A DNA stretch of 64,000 bases from Candidatus Rifleibacteriota bacterium (GTDB lineage: Bacteria; Muiribacteriota; Ozemobacteria; Ozemobacterales; Ozemobacteraceae), in assembly GCA_024710355.1 (NCBI GenBank), contig JANJUX010000043.1:62001-126000 (forward strand). The letters run 5' to 3'. A model generated the notes under the pieces. It ran no database searches. It was not told where the DNA came from and saw only the letters and a list, made by a program, of their open reading frames with translations. Shown here piece after piece: positions 26,001-33,114 of this stretch; position 1 is the first letter of the stretch, and each line of letters opens with the position of its first letter. The translations under genes were made by a program, and so were the position numbers.

Positions 26001-27844
26001 ACCTGGTCGGGAGTCGGCACGTTGATAACCGAAAGTCGGCACTGACCCGGATCAGCGTAGGTATATTCAAAAAAGCCAGGTGCACCGGCGGTGCCGATGT
26101 TGTAGTCACCAGCATCCCATTTGTTGTTATTGTTACCAACTACGGCCGACCAGCTGGCAAGAATCTTTGTCGCCTCACTCAGGCCCTTGGCGACGAGTTC
26201 TTCAGTACCGGAAGCATTCATATTGAATGGAACATTGTAGTAACGAACAGCGAAATCTTTTCGACCAATTTCGCGAACCTTACCGTAACGGCTCTGAAAA
26301 ACGACTTTGCCGTAACCCTGCTTGAATATAAGAAAGCCGGGCCACTTCCAGGTGCCATTATCATCATACTTCGCACCCTTATGCAGATAAATGGCTTCAT
26401 TCGGGTCGAAGGTCGAGCGCGGGTCAAATTCAGCCGGACTCTTCGCCGGGTGGCTCATGGCAAAATACATGTTACCAAAACCATCAGCCTTGATATCGTC
26501 GATAACGCTGTTGGGCTTGGCGCCAATCGTGCTCAAAATGCCGCTGACCGGAATTGCCTGGTAGCGCTCTTTTGAGATCGGCGCACCTGACTTCTCCTTG
26601 CGCTCGAATTTGTAGACCATTTTACCGCTCTGGTCATAGGCAAAAACGATGCCGCCTTCCTGATTCCACTGGTTTGACACGGCAACGGCAGAAATGTTCA
26701 TGGCCGGGGCATTTACACCGGTAGCCTGTTTGTACCAGTCTTTAATGACAGAAGTACCGAGTGTATAAACGTAGTCAGAGTTGACATTGCGCATTGAAAC
26801 GCCGATCCAGAGGGTATCGGTATTATCCGGAAGACCGATGAGGGGGTTACCGGCGGCCGGAGTATACTTTGCCCCGTTCAGGGTAATTTCTGCCCCTGAC
26901 TGGTATTTCGGGCGCGAATAAAAATAGGTACGCGAGGGCTGAGATTTAATCGGCGGCATGAAAGCCAGGTCATTGGTCATTTCATCAGCAACACCGCTGC
27001 CTGAACCACTGGCGCCACCGCAACCGTCAAGACAGCCGGCAAAAATCTGGCGGGTAATTTTCTTGTCGTATGAAGTGGCGACGACTGTGCCCACGGTATT
27101 GGTATAAACTGGCGCATCAAAGTTCGGGTCGTTGGGTTTCCAGGTGAAGAGCTTCCAGTTGTGGGCCTTGCCCTCTTCCTTGTCGCCAAACACGACGTAG
27201 AAAGTGCTGAAACCATGTACGGCGCCGGCAGTTTTCCAGCTTGAATACCATGAACCGTTAGGAATTTCATACCAGTTCCTGCCATCGTATTTATTGAGTG
27301 TCAGCGCTCCGGTGAAACTCGGAAGCGGGTTGCCGGCCGGCGCCGAAATCGAGGTGCCGGGGCCAGCAGACTTAGGTCTGGAGCCACTGCCACGCACAGT
27401 GCGGCCAGCGGGACCGACGCGATACACGGCGTCGCCTCTTCCCCAGCTGCGATGATCGTAATGAAAATAGGCATGGTAACCCCAGTCGGAATGGTCGGCC
27501 GAAACACCGTCAAGAACCTGTCTTTTCAGCTTTGAACTGAGCACTTGAAAGCCTGACTCGACCTCTTCGGTGAAGGTATAAATATTACGGTTCAGGTCGA
27601 CCGCGAACGAAAAGGTGTTGTTGGGCGTGAACAGATGCTTCGACGGGTCAAAATATTTATCTTTTTCGGGGTTGTTGAGACGAAAAACCCCTTTCATGGC
27701 TGCCGGCCCCTGGCCGATCAGCAGATAGCATTCACCATTGCGCTCATATTCTGGTGCGAGCGCAAAGGTGGCCGGCGACAACAGTATTACCGCTGCCAGT
27801 ATCAGCCCCGCCATTCTCAGGATCCTTGCAAAACTGTTAACCAT
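23009..27844 (-). CDS. Very large secreted protein (1611 aa) of unknown function
   Basis: A signal peptide (hydrophobic core LILAAVILLSPATFA) is followed by about 1580 residues rich in Tyr, Asn, Gly and Pro, with little charge bias, as in surface or extracellular proteins. The first half has strand-rich stretches such as GIVFAYDQSGKMVYKF and DDIKADGFGNMYFA that look like beta-propeller blades. A middle segment (VPGKYIMTCQVLYDWYDY) and several later ones look Ig/PKD-like. A glycine/serine-rich insert with CLDGCGG lies near residue 270. No catalytic motif is seen. It is the last gene of a block with prepilin-like genes and Skp-like proteins, so it could be the exported cargo or surface structure; inference only. 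No family recognised. Confidence 0.6.
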   Translation of the reverse strand: MVNSFARILRMAGLILAAVILLSPATFALAPEYERNGECYLLIGQGPAAMKGVFRLNNPEKDKYFDPSKHLFTPNNTFSFAVDLNRNIYTFTEEVESGFQVLSSKLKRQVLDGVSADHSDWGYHAYFHYDHRSWGRGDAVYRVGPAGRTVRGSGSRPKSAGPGTSISAPAGNPLPSFTGALTLNKYDGRNWYEIPNGSWYSSWKTAGAVHGFSTFYVVFGDKEEGKAHNWKLFTWKPNDPNFDAPVYTNTVGTVVATSYDKKITRQIFAGCLDGCGGASGSGSGVADEMTNDLAFMPPIKSQPSRTYFYSRPKYQSGAEITLNGAKYTPAAGNPLIGLPDNTDTLWIGVSMRNVNSDYVYTLGTSVIKDWYKQATGVNAPAMNISAVAVSNQWNQEGGIVFAYDQSGKMVYKFERKEKSGAPISKERYQAIPVSGILSTIGAKPNSVIDDIKADGFGNMYFAMSHPAKSPAEFDPRSTFDPNEAIYLHKGAKYDDNGTWKWPGFLIFKQGYGKVVFQSRYGKVREIGRKDFAVRYYNVPFNMNASGTEELVAKGLSEATKILASWSAVVGNNNNKWDAGDYNIGTAGAPGFFEYTYADPGQCRLSVINVPTPDQVISLAGKKSFLDIVGPYLNTIPMPNTLARSTAQNVGLISPMPSSLSPDKLYFFMVENYPLPDGTQDPTDPDSSPDWDKDGRHGGFITSIINPESSTKGGKVYYRWRTWLVEDLYGNPVCKALEPKPPINTNTGMNHYHYFYSPVPGKYIMTCQVLYDWYDYDLLTFGSTIDDLPTVLRKGEKALPVKSGSYEQYSGVDALNAVMAKPEFKFMTASASTYLSNILEGSDTTFAMVPIVVSGNVPPQSNTLETARIQRCDVVPALDSGAKAYLKDNSFWHPQTGAQPTGGFHGLEAGKAYYWRMDVASQTNLFFDISKSNDTNQGSKNYNYVAAKLMEDRGVNPDGSEKNPFYVNRKPEFQFMNKVGDVRWAANSKIRVTAHLEYKVPKAGGGYEVQKKFLIQDNSKPGEPMEVTVKPETTVFSSNSPIVTQTGGDLPPTDPTEATLVITMRRMFEYDMYIKVWNGTEWIVSTFITLPKDMVLESKTTVKIIDMQQPRILYAETSPNNLFGETGNDLAVGVGPAGKANPSQVRLAFSDNNPWEAVDNELGITNKSTYDSNRLHNVSTQSQINSLIASGKPSAQLNLRPVFAKLLNRKIRLAFETSARDATGRYLKNRAGLNFDTLYSHYYTKNAAGAVIENNQRLQKESQTFSETAANGNISYFAKVFYKVPLNFICVGNGGSLKIPAGYANNTPGYYDAAAKTIKPYEFYLEVTDSSGNKMAETPLNLVLHVRDNMPPNPYGVMTELKDNTVSYFPLMLKAARAAGVPVSKYSDYSFKNVTKTTFDENFSDLSPTWAADSTADGYINGKVGYYQSLKSMGDQIVAPFNDAAYTKQVDNITGAGVSFLPPRFVEDNVEAVFQVGVSDNAGIATATLTFNYFDTTGAEKSRSISSGWHSTSLASGKIASTTSQATAVFRGAEAQFPMAIPIKIYATDNARDWDYYTTGSLADTNNPWSAWKWGTPTIGGNAFKTRTYKTSVPVYGSNLIIRTLDKTIRNQ

Positions 27845-27874
27845 AAACCCCTCCTGTTCTTGAGGAAAACCCGC

Positions 27875-28837
27875 TCAGTTAAGATTAACTGACTGAATTA
27901 CCGCGTTACCAATATTTGGATCGATTTTATAGGCCTTGAAAATCGCCGCCAGAACTTCGGCGGTCAGGTCGACACCGCCGATAAAAACGTCGTTGTCGAG
28001 CATAACCGATTTGAATGGCTCAAGAATTTTGTCGCCATGACTCAGCCAGTTGGCGGCCATACTGGTGACATTGCCGTAATAACCACCGACAGCAGCCGAA
28101 TCGTTGGCAATCTCTCTCGGAAAAGGGATGCCGAAGACTCTGCCATAATCGAGATCCGGCGGCACAACGCTTTCGCGAGTTCTGGCAAGCACACTGCTCA
28201 GACTCGTATTGAGAACGACTTGAACATTCTTCTGAGTGGCGATCTGCTGGGTATACTGGCGGATTTCACCAATAATCGCAGCGAATTTTTTGCGGGTTTC
28301 GTCGGGATCGGTAAAGCCAACTGCATAAGCAATACGGCTCAGACGGTCATACTTTTCCTCGGCTGTAGCAAGCTGAGCACCAAGAGCCGTAAGCTTCGCA
28401 TGATAAGCCGCCTCAGCCTTGCTCTGGTCAACTCTGAATTCCTGCTTTCTAACTGCAGCCGGGCCAGTGGCCAACTGTTCAACGCCATCGGTATAGCGAG
28501 CCGAAAGCTCTTCCATCTGGCGATTATAATTCCGGTGGGTTTCCTGGAGGCGACCCTGGAGGGACTTGATGGTTGCAGTCAGCTCATCGAGGGTTGCCTG
28601 ATGCTGGCCGGCTTTCTGCTGCATCTGCTGCTGCGGCACCTTGCTGGCATCGACTTTAAATGCCTGACGTTCAACATCATACGAAGTCATGGCCGGGTGC
28701 AACAGAACCACAGCTCTGAGATTGATCTTGCCGACATAGGCGATATCTCTGCTGCGCTGTGCCAACAGAACGGTTGAAGCGGCGAACAGCAGAACAGTCA
28801 ATGCAACTGACAGGCGTAACTTTAGACCCGGATTCAT
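27875..28837 (-). CDS. Skp/OmpH-like periplasmic coiled-coil protein, paralogue 1
   Basis: 320 residues with a signal peptide and a mature start IAYVGKINLRAVVLLHPAM, followed by a central coiled coil rich in Gln, Glu, Lys and Ala (about 75-180). The beta strand then long hairpin helices recall OmpH/Skp chaperones, which hold unfolded outer-membrane proteins. The phrase LHPxM near the mature start and NVQVVLNTSL after the coiled coil recur in two other genes of this block (30757 and, more weakly, 31670). It is longer than Skp (about 160 residues) by a C-terminal region of about 110. It sits between the prepilin-like genes and the giant secreted protein, where a chaperone would make sense. No catalytic motif. 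Confidence 0.6.
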   Translation of the reverse strand: MNPGLKLRLSVALTVLLFAASTVLLAQRSRDIAYVGKINLRAVVLLHPAMTSYDVERQAFKVDASKVPQQQMQQKAGQHQATLDELTATIKSLQGRLQETHRNYNRQMEELSARYTDGVEQLATGPAAVRKQEFRVDQSKAEAAYHAKLTALGAQLATAEEKYDRLSRIAYAVGFTDPDETRKKFAAIIGEIRQYTQQIATQKNVQVVLNTSLSSVLARTRESVVPPDLDYGRVFGIPFPREIANDSAAVGGYYGNVTSMAANWLSHGDKILEPFKSVMLDNDVFIGGVDLTAEVLAAIFKAYKIDPNIGNAVIQSVNLN

Positions 28838-28849
28838 TCTTTTCCCCCG

Positions 28850-29347
28850 TTATTTATTGAGCTTTCTTTCGAGTGACACAAGCCTGACGGCTTCTTTTGC
28901 AATATTACGACCATACTGGTCGGTATATGCCGCACCGGCCTGAATAAAAAGCGCCTCGGTCTTCCACTTGTCATTGGTCAGAATAGCCATACTGGCCAGC
29001 TGAATATTGATCGGAACAGCATTGAAAGAAGAGTTGGATTCAGTGAAATTGTTGATCGTAAACTCGGGAGCATTGATGGTAAACGATCTCAGATGCTGAG
29101 GTTGCCCCTTTTGGGCTGCTTCCCAGCAGGCGTAAAAATCGGCGGGATAAAGCTGAAACTTCAGCAGTGCAAGCTCTGTCAAGCCATGGGCGAGATAATC
29201 GAGCTTGATTCTTTCGTCGATCTGAACCGTCTGAGGCTTGGACCCGCGGGTCATAGAACTGTAGGCTATAGCCATCTGCAGCAGTACCACCGCAAAGACC
29301 AGAGCAAGAAGCAAAGCCACACCCCTGCGATTACTGTTATTTTTCAT
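28850..29347 (-). CDS. PilX/GspK-like minor pilin
   Basis: 165 residues. A short basic start (NNSNRRG) runs into a hydrophobic helix VALLLALVFAVVLLQMA, the layout of PilX or GspK minor pilins, which lack the Glu-5 of major pilins. The remaining part is short and has no cysteine pair. Begins four bases after the upstream prepilin gene; probably part of the same pseudopilus tip as the next two proteins. Confidence 0.65.
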   Translation of the reverse strand: MKNNSNRRGVALLLALVFAVVLLQMAIAYSSMTRGSKPQTVQIDERIKLDYLAHGLTELALLKFQLYPADFYACWEAAQKGQPQHLRSFTINAPEFTINNFTESNSSFNAVPINIQLASMAILTNDKWKTEALFIQAGAAYTDQYGRNIAKEAVRLVSLERKLNK

Positions 29348-29350
29348 GGG

Positions 29351-29896
29351 TTATCTCCGAATCTTCGCCTTGTGGGAAGCGAGCGTATAGAACTTGTTGG
29401 TCTTGCTTCCCTTGTCCTGCCAGGTGACGGTAAGAACATATTTGTGATAAACGTTCGTGAAATTGATATTTTGATTGCTCCAACCCCAGTTTGCAGGGGT
29501 ATTAGGCTGTTCGCCTTTCGCAAAAGGGTCGTAGGTAGGCACCTGGAAAGTGACCGGAACATCCGATACATCGAGCTGGGAAGTGAACTGCACACCGTCA
29601 ATCGTTTCCGGCCCGAGAACCAGGTTGATAGAACCGGCAGCCGCATTGCTGTTGAGGGTTTTGGCTGTCGTTCCGCCATGCGTACCCACCGAAATGGAGG
29701 TAAAAGGAAACTGCAAAGCACGATTCAGTTTTTCCTGGCAGAGATTGACGGCTTTGATGGTTCTATCGTCTTTGTCAGTCGCCTTGATAGATGTGCCCAT
29801 AACCCCGATAATCGGAATAAAAGCCGACGCCAGCAGTGCCATCGCCAGCATCACCTCAGTCAGCGTCATACCGGTACTTCTGTTAATGTTTTTCAT
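29351..29896 (-). CDS. PilV/GspI-type prepilin-like protein
   Basis: 181 residues. Prepilin peptidase site G-MTLTEV with Glu at mature position 5 and a hydrophobic helix (MLAMALLASAFIPIIGVMG), which are the marks of type IV pilins and type II secretion pseudopilins. PilV/GspI-like by size and position. Its start shares one base with the upstream gene's TGA (TGATG), so it is coupled to it. Confidence 0.75.
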   Translation of the reverse strand: MKNINRSTGMTLTEVMLAMALLASAFIPIIGVMGTSIKATDKDDRTIKAVNLCQEKLNRALQFPFTSISVGTHGGTTAKTLNSNAAAGSINLVLGPETIDGVQFTSQLDVSDVPVTFQVPTYDPFAKGEQPNTPANWGWSNQNINFTNVYHKYVLTVTWQDKGSKTNKFYTLASHKAKIRR

Positions 29897-30696
29897 CAGA
29901 AGCCTCCAAGAGCAAAGGGCTGCATCGGAACAGCCATGTCCAGTTTGGCCTGAACCCCGTGATCGACAATAGTTTCGGGGTGTTTCGGGTTCTGCATACG
30001 AATCTTGATGCCCATGACCTTGTCGGTTTCACCGCCGACGGCGGCCGGGTTTGCCAGACCCCACGAAATCGTTGCCGAAGCGACATCAGAAAGCTTATAG
30101 GTATAAGGCACGGTTCCGAGGCCAAAGTTCTGCGGAGTGTTCCCGAAGCGGGTATTGAAGTTGGTAAAAACCGCAGGATTTGGTTTGAAATTGGCGGTGG
30201 TATTGAAATAATCGACGCCGCCAAAGGCGACATCCTGCGTATTGGCATGCAGGTGCAGAGTGTAAAGATTTTTTTCTGCCGGAACGGCCATCAGACAATG
30301 GTAAACAATGACACCCCGATTGGCAGCATTCAGATATGTCGTATCCGGCTTGGCGACTGTAAAGACCATTATCCGGCGATTTGCGGTGATATTGGCAATC
30401 TGCGTATTGTTGTTAAGAGTCAGAAACGGGCAGGGCGCAACCGTAATCTGGTTAGCCGCAGTGGGGTTGATCGAAGTAGCGTTCGCCGCCTGCTCTATGC
30501 GCTCTTTGAGAATGGAAAGAAACCTTTCGGCCTCTTTCTGGCGCGTCAGTTTCCAGCTGCCGGTCAGAAACATGTTGCTGCCCATTCGATAAAAAGCAAA
30601 AAGCCCGGCCGTGAACAGTGAGAACACGGCACTGGCGACCATTATCTCGATAAGGGTAAATCCCGCTACCCGCTTTTTCAGTATCTGAGAGTTCAT
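29896..30696 (-). CDS. PilW/GspJ-type prepilin-like protein
   Basis: 266 residues. Cleavage motif G-FTLIEI with Glu at mature position 5 and a hydrophobic helix up to about residue 32. The larger globular part is like PilW/GspJ minor pilins. First of three prepilin-like genes in line (PilW-, PilV-, PilX-like), the usual order of minor pilin clusters. GGGAG lies 12 bases from the ATG. No pilus motor, secretin or prepilin peptidase gene is in the window, so the machine that assembles them is encoded elsewhere. Confidence 0.75.
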   Translation of the reverse strand: MNSQILKKRVAGFTLIEIMVASAVFSLFTAGLFAFYRMGSNMFLTGSWKLTRQKEAERFLSILKERIEQAANATSINPTAANQITVAPCPFLTLNNNTQIANITANRRIMVFTVAKPDTTYLNAANRGVIVYHCLMAVPAEKNLYTLHLHANTQDVAFGGVDYFNTTANFKPNPAVFTNFNTRFGNTPQNFGLGTVPYTYKLSDVASATISWGLANPAAVGGETDKVMGIKIRMQNPKHPETIVDHGVQAKLDMAVPMQPFALGGF

Positions 30697-30756
30697 AAAT
30701 AGATAGTCTCCCGGAGGAATATACGCAATTTGGATGCCAATGGCATAAACACGTGC

Positions 30757-31686
30757 TTATTGCTCGCTCTGTTTTTTTTCGGGCCGGTCCATTTCGTCAA
30801 TTTTGTGAATAACCGATTCAACCACTTTGAACACTTCCGGGTCAACCTTGTGGTTTTCATAAACAATCTTCATGACTCGGGCAAGAATACATTCGCCGCC
30901 CGAAAGCACCAGCGGATAAGGCCTGATCGGCAAAAGGTTGATCGCATCAGGAAAGCGCGCCAGTTCAAGCCAGTTGATCAGCTCACGGGAAGGGGGCGCC
31001 GAATCTGAAGGGTGCGCCAGATGTTCTTTAGCCAGAAAGGCGTAAAACAGCGAAAAATTGATACCAGGAATGCCCTGACCGAACATTTCACCGGCATGAT
31101 AGCGCACCGGATACCCATAAGGCACCGGAACCGTCGTATTGAGAACCACATTGAAGCTACTTTCTGCGGCAGCCTTTCTGACCGCTGCAAGAATTTCGGC
31201 TTCGATTTCGGCCAGATACCTGCGGGTAGTCGCAGGATCTGTAAGGTCCGGGCAGGCAACGGCGTGTTCACTGTCTGCTATCAGCCCGCGCAGGCGATCT
31301 TCTTCGGTGGCAATTATCTCCAGTTCCTTTTGAGCGGCTTCGCGCTCTGCCGGAATCGTCGACCCAAAAAGCGCAACCTGAACAGACTTGCGACGGTCGA
31401 GCTCGGTAAGCTGCTGCTGCAGCTGTTGCAGCTCTTCGAGCGCCGTTGCTGCAACAGTCGAATTTTTCAGCCTGGCAACCGCCTCTTCGAAGGCCTCACG
31501 AGACAGGCCTGGCTCAACCCTGAAAAAACCCATGCGGTCAAAATCGAACAGCGACATGCGCGGATGCAGACTGACAGCCATACTCAGGTCTATGGTAGCA
31601 ACTCCGGCAGCAGCGGCAGAGAATGGCAAAACCATTGCTACCACAAGCAACAGTATCAAAAAAGGGAAATTATTGTTTTTTCGCAT
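30757..31686 (-). CDS. Skp/OmpH-like periplasmic coiled-coil protein, paralogue 2
   Basis: 309 residues from the ATG at 31686 (GAGGGG site; the frame is open further upstream). Signal peptide, then VATIDLSMAVSLHPRMSLFDFDRMGFF, matching the LHPxM start of the protein at 27875, then a coiled coil of Gln, Glu and Leu residues and SFNVVLNTTV, again matching. A C-terminal domain follows. It overlaps the upstream gene by 17 bases. Function is inferred from the Skp-like layout only. Confidence 0.6.
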   Translation of the reverse strand: MRKNNNFPFLILLLVVAMVLPFSAAAAGVATIDLSMAVSLHPRMSLFDFDRMGFFRVEPGLSREAFEEAVARLKNSTVAATALEELQQLQQQLTELDRRKSVQVALFGSTIPAEREAAQKELEIIATEEDRLRGLIADSEHAVACPDLTDPATTRRYLAEIEAEILAAVRKAAAESSFNVVLNTTVPVPYGYPVRYHAGEMFGQGIPGINFSLFYAFLAKEHLAHPSDSAPPSRELINWLELARFPDAINLLPIRPYPLVLSGGECILARVMKIVYENHKVDPEVFKVVESVIHKIDEMDRPEKKQSEQ

Positions 31687-32350
31687 CAGAAACCCCTCTA
31701 TCGGAAGAGTACAAAATCGGCTGGTCAGTCTTTTCAAACATCAGAGCTATTTTTCCGGCCTGGGTCAGATATTTTTCGAGAACCTCGCCGTTGCAACTGT
31801 AGAAAAAATGCCGAAGATCATTACCCGCAGGCCTGGGAGGCGTGGCGACAAACCTCGGCAATTTATTGAGAAGCAGAACCCCGGTCGCAATCTCAGGCAG
31901 AATGGTTTCGTGATAAATCTGGCCAGCGATCTCAAGAAGCTTGTCATAACCAGGAACGCCCTCGTCCGCAAGCAGTGACTGTTCTGTCTGCAGCCCGGTT
32001 TTAAGCTCTGCCAGCTGCCGGTCGATCTGCCCGATTCTTTCCCAGGCATGGGCTTCAGACACAGAGTCGCCAGAATTCATCGTCGCCAGCACAAGTTCTG
32101 ATTTTTCGTTCTCGCAGGCAGCGATAGCGGCAGAAATCGACGCAATCCTTTCCTGAAGCTTTGCAACAGGGATGATCTCACTTCTGGTTTCTTTAAATCG
32201 ACCGGTTTCGGGGTCATATTTTCGCATCAGCGGATGCTTCTGAAGAAGCCGTTCAAAATCAACCGCCCGAAAAGTCTCGCCCGATGCCAGCAGGGGTACG
32301 GCAGCGACAAAAAAACTTAACAGAAGCAAAATATTTTTACATCGTCTCAT
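31670..32350 (-). CDS. Skp/OmpH-like periplasmic coiled-coil protein, paralogue 3
   Basis: 226 residues. Signal peptide ending near LASGE, then FRAVDFERLLQKHPLMRKYD, the same short strand and HPxM pattern as its two neighbours, then a helical region rich in Glu and Ala. Shorter than the others, and the NVVLNT segment is replaced by TGVLLLNKL. Overlaps the upstream gene by four bases (ATGA) and the downstream gene by 17, so the three are made together. The relationship to Skp is distant. Confidence 0.55.
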   Translation of the reverse strand: MRRCKNILLLLSFFVAAVPLLASGETFRAVDFERLLQKHPLMRKYDPETGRFKETRSEIIPVAKLQERIASISAAIAACENEKSELVLATMNSGDSVSEAHAWERIGQIDRQLAELKTGLQTEQSLLADEGVPGYDKLLEIAGQIYHETILPEIATGVLLLNKLPRFVATPPRPAGNDLRHFFYSCNGEVLEKYLTQAGKIALMFEKTDQPILYSSDRGVSDAKKQ

Positions 32351-33072
32351 TCTGGCAGCTCCGGAAAATCAAACCTGTAGGGATCAACGACAAGGTCAGG
32401 GCGACGTTTGAGAATTCTTTGATTCAGAAGCGTCTCGACATAAGAATGATCTTCGTAAATACTGTGCCGGTTTTTTTGAACCGGGTAAGCAGAAAAAGAC
32501 AGAATTCGGCCGGGCACCGGCAGCTGATAAAAAATCAGCGAAAGCCAGCTTGAGCCATTGGTTTCCTGTGCCCACGGGGTTTTTGTATCGGGATGAACGG
32601 CTCTGATGCGACCGGTTTGCTGGACGACCAGCTGCATGCAGCCAAAACCGGAGTTCTGGTCGGCGAAAAGCGCAATTTTAATATAATTGCCATCTGAGCC
32701 AATGATCAGCGGGCCTTCGCCGGGACAATAGTTTTCGCGGGCCATTGCCATCAATGACGGGCCCGAATCGACAGCTGCCCATGGCAGGCCAGCGGCTTTG
32801 TCAGCAAAAAGAGGCAGAAAAGCCGGAGCAACCGCACTGATGAAATTATGTGAGCCAACCCAGAAAACTCTGGCAAAACCGGCCCGTTCAAGTCGAGCCG
32901 TCGCGACGTCGAGCTCCGACAGCGGGAAAAACGGTACAGTAACCGGGATTTTGCGGTAAAAAATCAGTTTCCAGTCATGCAGAGCCAGACTGCAGGCCTG
33001 CAGCGACTGCCCGCAAAAAACGGCAGCCAGCATCAGAGCGAAGATTGTCACAAGCATTCTGTTATGTCGCAT
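32347..33072 (-). CDS. Exported protein, possible lipoprotein, unknown function
   Basis: 241 residues from the ATG at 33072; a TTG at 33111 is possible but less likely. Signal peptide of about 27 residues ending in LQAC, a near-lipobox with Gln at -2, so lipid attachment is uncertain. The mature part includes ARVFWVGSHNFISAVAPAF and GPLIIGSDGNYIKIALF, a possible alpha/beta fold, with no catalytic motif I can name. It lies between pbpC (42 bases) and the Skp-like genes (four-base overlap), suggesting an envelope role. Confidence 0.5.
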   Translation of the reverse strand: MRHNRMLVTIFALMLAAVFCGQSLQACSLALHDWKLIFYRKIPVTVPFFPLSELDVATARLERAGFARVFWVGSHNFISAVAPAFLPLFADKAAGLPWAAVDSGPSLMAMARENYCPGEGPLIIGSDGNYIKIALFADQNSGFGCMQLVVQQTGRIRAVHPDTKTPWAQETNGSSWLSLIFYQLPVPGRILSFSAYPVQKNRHSIYEDHSYVETLLNQRILKRRPDLVVDPYRFDFPELPE

Positions 33073-33114
33073 AACTTGAGAATACCATGTATTCCCAGAT
33101 TGCGACAACAATCT

